From the NCBI GenBank assembly GCA_011316235.1, contig QQBE01000016.1, forward strand, positions 1 through 64,000: a stretch of 64,000 nucleotides of DNA, given 5' to 3'. The first letter of the stretch is position 1, and each line of letters opens with the position of its first letter. Made by a program: the position numbers and the translations under genes. The notes beneath the pieces are model-generated. The model saw only the letters and a program-made list of their open reading frames with translations, was not told the DNA's origin and did no database searches. This DNA is from Mycothermus thermophilus (Eukaryota; Ascomycota; Sordariomycetes; Sordariales; Chaetomiaceae). Positions 57,859-64,000 of the stretch are shown in pieces.

Positions 57859-57883
57859 GGTTGGTTGGGTTGGGTTGGGTTGG
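57859..57883 (+). repeat. TTGGG-type repeat
   Basis: GGTTGG followed by three GGGTT units and GGTTGG; G-rich and quadruplex-prone, superficially telomere-like but not TTAGGG. Confidence 0.7.
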
Positions 57884-60630
57884 TTCGTCAGCTTTTCTCT
57901 GATCAGATGGCGATCTGGATGCTACCCTGCCGCCTACCGTGCTGTGGCCGGGACTCTGGAGAACATTCCGGGTTGAGGTCGGCAGTTGGGTTGCTTAGCG
58001 GAGGTTGGGAGGTGATGGATGGGAGTTCTTCAACTTCGTCATCCGTACTGCATGTACCGACATCCATGGATCCCATACGTACAGTATTGCGGCAAACTCT
58101 GGCCTTGCCGACTTACACATTTAGGCACACGGCACGTAGCCAGTTCCTATCAACGGGCATCCAAACCAAGGCAGCGCTGAGTGATGAGATGCAGGCCGCA
58201 AGCCGTTCGTCAGTAGAAGTCATCCTGCAGGAGGAAGCTGTGCTTCCAGGTTTGCCGTGCTGGCATGTAATGGAACAGTAGCAAGTGGCGCAAGCTCCGT
58301 CCTTCAACCGGTTTCTACCATCATCTCCCAACCAGCCCGGCCTGTCAGACTTGTTCAGACACCAAGAGTTGGACGAACGCCGGTCTCCCTGCTCTGCAAA
58401 GCGCTGCACGTTCTGAAGGCTGAAGCCAAGGTTAACGTTACTCCGTTCAGAACCGAGTTGTGGTTCGCGGTCTCTGCTGGTACACGCTAAAGTCTGCCCG
58501 GCCTTACGCGCGCCTGGGTCGCGTTGGACGTGGTGCCTTTCGCGCAGTAGCCACGAATAGACGCGCTCTGGCGCGCCTATGAGTAGTGTAGACACCTAAC
58601 TGGCACTGAAAGTCCGGTAAGTACTAGGTTCACCGCGAACCGTGACCACCGCGACAATGTCGTGCTTCTTCTTCCGCGTCAGTCAGCGGCAGAACCCGCC
58701 AACCACATCGGAGTTGAAACGGCGTTTTGGTTGTCTCGCGCCGAAGCCCCAGCTCGCCACCTAGCGATGGCGGTTCCAGTGGTTGCAGTGGATTCTGTGT
58801 GTCCGCCCCTCTCCCAAGCATCACCTGCCGAGCATGATTTTTCTTTCTTTTTGCTTCCCGCTGCTGCTGCTGCTGCTGAGCTGGCATTGCGCGGAAAAGC
58901 CCTCATCCCAATTTCCACCTTCTTCTATCTAGTACCAGCCCCTCCCGGCAGCGGCGGTCAAGATGGTTTATGTCATGATGCAGTCGAGGTTCCGACATCA
59001 CCCGTTCGTTGTGGGTTTGGCGGTGTCAAAAATGCGAACAAAGAATAAAAAAAGCTTTTTTTTTTTTTTTTCTATCATTATTATTTTCTGCACCGGCAGC
59101 TGACGTTTTGACTTTTTGACTTTTTTGCCCACCAACCCCTCATCCCAAGCTGTGCAAGCGCGTGGTTCTCCACCAACTGGGCCGGGTTGACCAACGCCAC
59201 CCCTGGATCGCCGCGTTTGGCCGAGGGGGAGGGGCTGGAGGGGAAGGTGCCTGGTTTTGAGGCGGGGAAGGCCAGGGGTGGGTTGGTTTGGAGAAGGGCA
59301 GAGGTTCACTTGATGGTCTGGCAGGTGGTATTGTTGTTGTCTTGCTGTCAACGCTGGAGGGTTTGGTGTCTTGAGTGAGCAGTTACGTAGGTGAAAGAGA
59401 CGATGAAAGCATATGGCATGTGAGTACCTGAGGTGAGTGACCGAGCCAGTAGGGCCCGAAGTTGGGCGTGCCCCTCCCGCGGCCTCCAAACTATGTACAT
59501 ACATACACTAAGCTCCCCGCTGTCCACTCCAGGCTGTGCGGAGCAGCGGCTCACCACTGACGTGATGCTGCCCCATCGGCCTCCTGTCGCCCTCTCGGCC
59601 GTCGCTCATCGTCGCTCGTGACTGGCGCGCATTGACCAAGGTTGCCAACTCACACACACCACGAGAGAAAACTCTTCTCGGTCACCAGTCACGTTACTGA
59701 CGGGACAATTCAGCAACCAGCGGCGGTGCTTGATGGTGGGTGGGAACGGGGAGGCCTGGTGGTGGTGGTGGGAAGCAAAGGCCCCTCCGAACCAGGTGTA
59801 CAGGGATATTTCATTTCTCTCGATTTGGGATTTTGTGGACAGAAACGGATATTTTCTGCCCCTTCTCCTGATCCGGGGGTTTCTTCCCAGTCCAAACAGC
59901 GCGCTTGAACGCCTGGTTGTGGTGGTGAGGATGGGTTACACAAGGTTTCTTCTTGGTTCTTGGGTTCTTGGTTCTTGGTTTCTAGCGCCGTTGGAGTGGA
60001 GAGGGTGGGATGGGCACGTTCTAGGCTTTGCAGAGCCGCTAATATGTTCTCTAAGTATTGCATCATCAGATGTCTAATGGGCCAGGTAGTTGAGGACGAG
60101 GTGATGAGTTAGTGGAATTTTGGTTTTGAGGGAGACGAACTCCGTTGCCTTCACCTCGTTCTCGTTTCCCGCCTGCCGCTGTGATATGCACTATGATGCC
60201 ATGGCGGAGGAGCGTCGTGATAGTTTAGCGGCTCGAGAGTTCCCCGGGGCACGTGCCTTGAACTTGTCCTGATTGTGGCCGAACATGTCCGGAGTCGATG
60301 CACAAGACAGATTTCCAAAGTCAGTGGGGACAAGAAGCGGGTTGGCATCATCTAATAGTGTGTCGGCAAAGCAAATCATCAACCGGGAGGCAAACCAGAG
60401 CCGACGTTGCATGCCCGGCATTTCTCGCGGTGGTTTATGGATACCACTGTCTGATTTCTCTCGGATGGGCCCATGAATACCTGCTGCGTACCTCCTAAGG
60501 AGCTCCCATCCTCCTATTTACACAGTAAGTACCCGGGTAAGCCATTCCACGTCACCATGCTAGTGGCAAAGAAACAGTACCATCACAGCCGCCACCTCGA
60601 CGGTCTGGAAGTCCAACTTCCCGAACTTCA

Positions 60631-60667
60631 CGGCGACGGCGACGGCAATGGCGATGGCAATGGCAAC
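60631..60667. repeat. hexanucleotide repeat GGCGAY/GGCAAT
   Basis: Alternating GGCGAC, GGCAAT and GGCGAT units, about six. Confidence 0.75.
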
Positions 60668-61116
60668 CACGGTAGTGGACGTCGACGATTAATCTGGTAC
60701 CGTCCAGCCGCCGGACATCCTTGCTTGTCGGTCCAGTCGGCTCGGCTTGCCGAAGAGTACCTTGACTCCATTGCTCTCCACACATATGTACCCCGCGACC
60801 TGGAGGCGACAAGATCATGTCGCGATGCGGGGAGATGGCGACGATACTGGGGCTAGTGTCCATACTTGCCACGGGGGGCTCTGGAAGTAGCGTAGATGGA
60901 TCTCTTTACGAAACCCAGAACTCCAACAAACGTATCATTGGATGGATAGGCCCATGTGGGAGGAAACCTTGGTCGCTGACCGCCGGAAAAGACGTGCATG
61001 AACCCTCCGCTTTGATGCCGCGCAGTAGACTGATGCGTCCACGGATGGACGCGGGATGCGAGATGCGGTGTATGTGGATGTTTGGGCCGCATTGCCCACG
61101 GGCTGCCCGTCATCTT

Positions 61117-61156
61117 GTCTGTCTGTCTCTCAGTCTGTCAGTCTGCTTGTCTGCCT
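61117..61156. repeat. TCTG-type tetranucleotide repeat, imperfect
   Basis: TGTCTGTCTGTCTCTCAGTCTGTCAGTCTG and continuation; imperfect units. Confidence 0.7.
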
Positions 61157-61355
61157 CCGTCATGCACCAATCTCGGGGCGTTGGGGGGCGTGTGCTCAGT
61201 TGCTGAGTTGTCCAATCTTGTGCCTTTTGGATGTCAGTAAAATGTCCTATCACCAACCTCTGTAGAGCGCGGCGTGGGGCGGGATGGCATGGGGTGGCGC
61301 CCGTCACGAGGACTGAGCTGAAACGGGCCACCTCCGAGGCCTGGGGCTGCGGGCT

Positions 61356-61383
61356 GCGGTGCGGTGCGGTGCGGCGCGGCGGG
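61356..61383. repeat. GCGGT pentanucleotide repeat
   Basis: GCGGT units grading into GCGGC. Confidence 0.7.
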
Positions 61384-62359
61384 CGTTGCGGCGCTGGATG
61401 GATGGATGAGCTGGGTTTGGGCTGACACAGACATACTCTGTACGGAGTAGGACATGCTGGGAGGTACATACTGTACCTACACAGACTGAGACACGCCAGC
61501 GCAGCGCGTGCGTGCGCACACACCGACGCTGTGGCGTTTCGCCCTGGTTCGCCCTGGTTTGGGCTGCCTGCCATCTGGAGAGCTGACCACATCTCGGTGA
61601 AGGCCACGCTTTCGGGGTGCTTGATGAGATGTTGAGCTATGTACTTGTACAGGTAGGCTGGCTGGGGATTGGATTGGCCGGGGAAGGGGAAGTGAGTGGC
61701 TGGAGGAAGTAGGTCCTGTCGCAGCGATGGGGTTGGGAGGCTTGCTTGGTGAGGGGATGGCTGGCGTAAGTGAGAGAGAGGAAGACTTGAACAGTTGGGT
61801 TGATTTTCCACAGGAAGTGAAGAAGTATGTCGATGCGATATTTAGAGTCGCAATGAGATAGATCAACTTAGTGATGAAGTAGGTAGATGAAAGAACTCGC
61901 TACGATCCCCTCCGGAGTGAGCAGAAGAAAAGCTAAAGGAGATTGCCCAGGTTTTGAGCAACACTGGTCGTTCTCGGAGCAAGGTGAAGCAGTACAGTTC
62001 CATGATCATAGCCTTCAACCTCCTATGTTTACCTCAGGTCCATAGGTCTGTTCTAGCTGCACTCATTGTCCTGACACTCGGGCCTTCCGACCGAGCCAAT
62101 ATCACAACCCCTCTGCGCCTTCGACCCTGGGAAGCCATACGGACCTGGGATGCTTCCTGATATCGTCAGGATGCTAGACATCCAATGACACGTAGAGCCC
62201 GATAACCATTCAGGTTCATAATGTTTGGTTGTCACTCGAAGGTGGAGTCTGTGTTGACACCCCTTACCTCCTCCACCCCTTTTCTCGAGACTTTGGGTAA
62301 GGAAGTAAACGCACTTGTAGAGAGGGACGTCGATGTACAAGGGTGAGAAGCCCTCCTCC

Positions 62360-63174
62360 CTAACCTGAGTCTTCCCCATCATTGCGTGACCGGTTCCCCA
62401 GCGAAGTCCTCCTCCCACTCCGAGACGACGACCGTCCGCCAAATGATCCGAGCTCCCACCTATCCTCAGCGTCCAGATCAATCTTCCTCAGCGGTGGCTC
62501 AGCCCCTTTCTTCTTCGACGTGGAAGCCGCATCTGTCGAAGAAAGCTTGCGGGATGGTCTGCTGTATGCGTCGTCCCTTTTCTGAGACCAGTCCCCGGTC
62601 TTCTTCCTTTTCTCCTTCTCCTTCTTCTTCTTTTCCTTCGCCTTCTTAGCAGCAGCCGCCCTTTCGCAATCGGTGATATACCCGTAGCGACACCATTCCG
62701 GCCAGGTTTCCTGGCATCCCTTGGCCTCGCAGGACGGGCAGAAGCGACGGGACACGTAGTCGAGGAACTCGTCACGGAGGTTGCCCTTGGGGCAGACCGC
62801 GTGGGTGAGGGTGTAGTCTGGCTGTGGTGCTAACTGGGAGGGATCGGGCCATCATCACACGCTGAGGTTCAGTAAGTCATCGAGTGGTAGGTGGTGTTCA
62901 TGGGAAACTCACCATCGACAAATCCAGGGAACTGTCTTTGCCCTCCCCCCTCGCACCATTCATAGGCCGTGACGTCACGACGGACGGTTGCGTGTGTTAG
63001 TCCCTTCTCGGGCTTGTGAGCAACGATGGTCTTGTCGTCATCGTCCTCGTCGGCATGGCTGTCGCGACACGCACTGAGAGTAATAGGTGAATGTTGTTAC
63101 CAGTACCAGAGAAGCACAACTCAGGGGACTAGCTGCACTCACCACCACGTCCGTCTGATGTGTCTGATACACAT
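62360..63174 (-). CDS. small Cys-rich basic protein, 220 aa, three exons, unknown function
   Basis: Exon 1 is 63174-63143, exon 2 63073-62913 and exon 3 62829-62360; introns are 69 bp and 83 bp, both starting GTGAGT, with acceptors CTCAG and GTTAG. The joined frame is exactly 221 codons and starts MCIRHIRRTWCACRDSHADE. Exon 2 contains VRRDVTAYEWCEGGG, and exon 3 opens with PQPDYTLTHAVCPKGN followed by RRFCPSCEAKGCQETWPEWC. These Cys spacings suggest metal binding, but I recognise no named domain. A Lys-rich helix (AAAAKKAKEKKKKEKEKRKK) and a Ser/Arg-rich tail follow; the basic part may serve as a nuclear signal (inference). The coding frame across two introns makes a real gene likely. Confidence 0.75.
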
Positions 63175-63670
63175 GGTGTATGATGTCGATGAGCGTTGCG
63201 AGATGGTGGCTTTGTTGAGGGACGGACCCTCGAGACATGATGGATATATGCGGCCAGGGATCTCACAACTGTGCTCGTAGATATACCAATATCCTCGACT
63301 CCCTCACCGTGAGGTAGGTGATGTGTGTTTGATGTCATCGTAAGTGAAGTGTTTTGGACGATCTGAGGTAGTGACAATGTCTGGCTGTTTTGGGTGAGTT
63401 CACCGGGCTGATGTTAACTTCCATTGCCAGTCAAAACAGACTTAGGAAGTCATCTCGAAGTCATCTTGAACGTTGCCGGAGCCGTTGGGGCATGGTGAAT
63501 GCAATCCCAGTTCATGACCCCTACTTGCCCTATTTCTCCGAGTCCCTAAGCTGCTCACCCCGAGTTTGAAGAAGAAAACCAATGGCCCATGGATGCCTGA
63601 CCTGTCCCAACCAACGCAGAGCAGACTGATGGCAGTCCAGACGGCAGTCTGTCCGCTTGCCCGAGCAGGC
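63175..63670. other. intergenic region between two minus-strand genes
   Basis: Promoter of the Cys-rich gene and 3' flank of the next gene. Nothing else visible. Confidence 0.45.
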
Positions 63671-63955
63671 TCAAGCCATCTCACCAGCTCTCCGAGCCTT
63701 CTCCATCCCAACCCTTTCGTGAACGCTTTCCAGCTCCTCCGGCGTGAGAGTGGGCAGAATATCGTCCAGCATGTCCATCATGATACCACGGCTGAGCCGA
63801 ACCTTCTCAGGCCAGGGCTTCTCATCTTCGGAGTCCCAACTCTCTAAGCTCATCTCGGATGGGGTAAGCGGACGCACAACACCGTCGAGGCCGTCATCAG
63901 TTACGTCGGAGACTGTCGCCGGAGGCGGGTTAGAACCGAAGAAAGGCATGCTCAT
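63671..63955 (-). CDS. acidic protein, last coding exon or whole small ORF (94 aa)
   Basis: Reads MSMPFFGSNPPPATVSDVTD and an acidic helical remainder (PLTPSEMSLESWDSEDE; MMDMLDDILPTLTPEELESV) to the stop at 63671-63673. Composition and codon use look coding. Directly upstream is CTGAATCAG, a possible acceptor, so an earlier exon may lie beyond the window. Not recognised. Confidence 0.5.
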   Translation of the reverse strand: MSMPFFGSNPPPATVSDVTDDGLDGVVRPLTPSEMSLESWDSEDEKPWPEKVRLSRGIMMDMLDDILPTLTPEELESVHERVGMEKARRAGEMA

Positions 63956-64000
63956 ATTCTGATTCAGGTAAGTAGGTACTCACTACTCCGAAGATCTCCC

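Larger units (their letters stand above)
54001..58000. other. gene-poor region, part 4
   Basis: TTTTTA-type tract at 54270-54300, CTG repeat at 56111-56128 with an ATGTATGTATGT motif just before it, and a TTGGG-type repeat at 57859-57883. No supported gene. Confidence 0.4.
58001..62359. other. gene-poor region, part 5
   Basis: A7-GC-T-run palindrome near 59047-59071, TATGTACATACATAC at 59492-59506, a TTCTTGG heptamer repeat near 59948-59980, a GGCGAC/GGCAAT hexamer repeat at 60631-60667, TCTG repeats at 61117-61156 and GCGGT repeats at 61356-61383. No supported gene. Confidence 0.4.

Noticed and set aside
57859..57883. Telomere repeat
   Set aside because: Units are TTGGG-like, not TTAGGG, and are internal and short.

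Overview
The window looks like nuclear DNA of a filamentous ascomycete, most likely a Sordariomycete (Sordariales/Chaetomiaceae-like). The grounds are short GT-AG introns of 53-83 bp, retroelements saturated with C-to-T and G-to-A changes (repeat-induced point mutation, RIP), CT-rich tracts upstream of genes, Tad-like LINEs and a chromodomain gypsy element, a CHY zinc-finger protein, and an AreA-like/DUF3295-type protein. Genus cannot be fixed from the sequence. Single Ns at 10115, 27289 and 32655 mark assembly breaks or ambiguous bases.

1-10115 is a nested transposon block. An antisense Tad-like LINE (8244-9233 continuing into 1-118) is split by a RIP-killed Ty3/gypsy chromovirus (124-8238, two 253-bp LTRs, GGCCT target duplication). 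That gypsy element is itself split by a 5'-truncated, GC-rich, open LINE (1518-3013, 13-bp target duplication, TAA tail). A second gypsy copy (LTR 9234-9486) ends at a one-N gap.

10116-21504 holds an 802-codon zinc-knuckle/RGG protein and then a local family of unknown genes: three apparently intact members (14592-15556 minus, 17574-18647 plus, 20691-21504 minus), one frameshifted member (19951-20480 minus) and one coiled-coil remnant (about 16090-16222). All four recognisable first exons end at a phase-1 intron that follows an LW..VS-type motif; the second exon opens with (E/D).FP(Y/F). I know no name for this family.

23114-27884 contains a 780-nt reading frame broken by a 1,035-bp LTR-flanked element (CGCAT target duplication) that carries a decayed coiled-coil ORF instead of gag-pol. 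A 145-bp solo LTR of the same family lies at 27740-27884 (GGTGG duplication), close to a 24-bp minisatellite.

28000-43000 has a two-exon CHY zinc-finger/RWD-like protein (29242-31411 minus) and a two-exon AreA-like protein (40892-42648 minus), with a few weak coding remnants between. From 42649 to 62359 there is almost 20 kb without a convincing gene, rich in microsatellites, G-runs and GTAC/CCTAGG-type motifs. The right end has a three-exon Cys-rich protein (62360-63174 minus) and the last coding exon of an acidic protein (63671-63955 minus). The genes do not form a pathway that I can recognise. The coherent themes are retroelement nesting with RIP and the local expansion of an unknown gene family.
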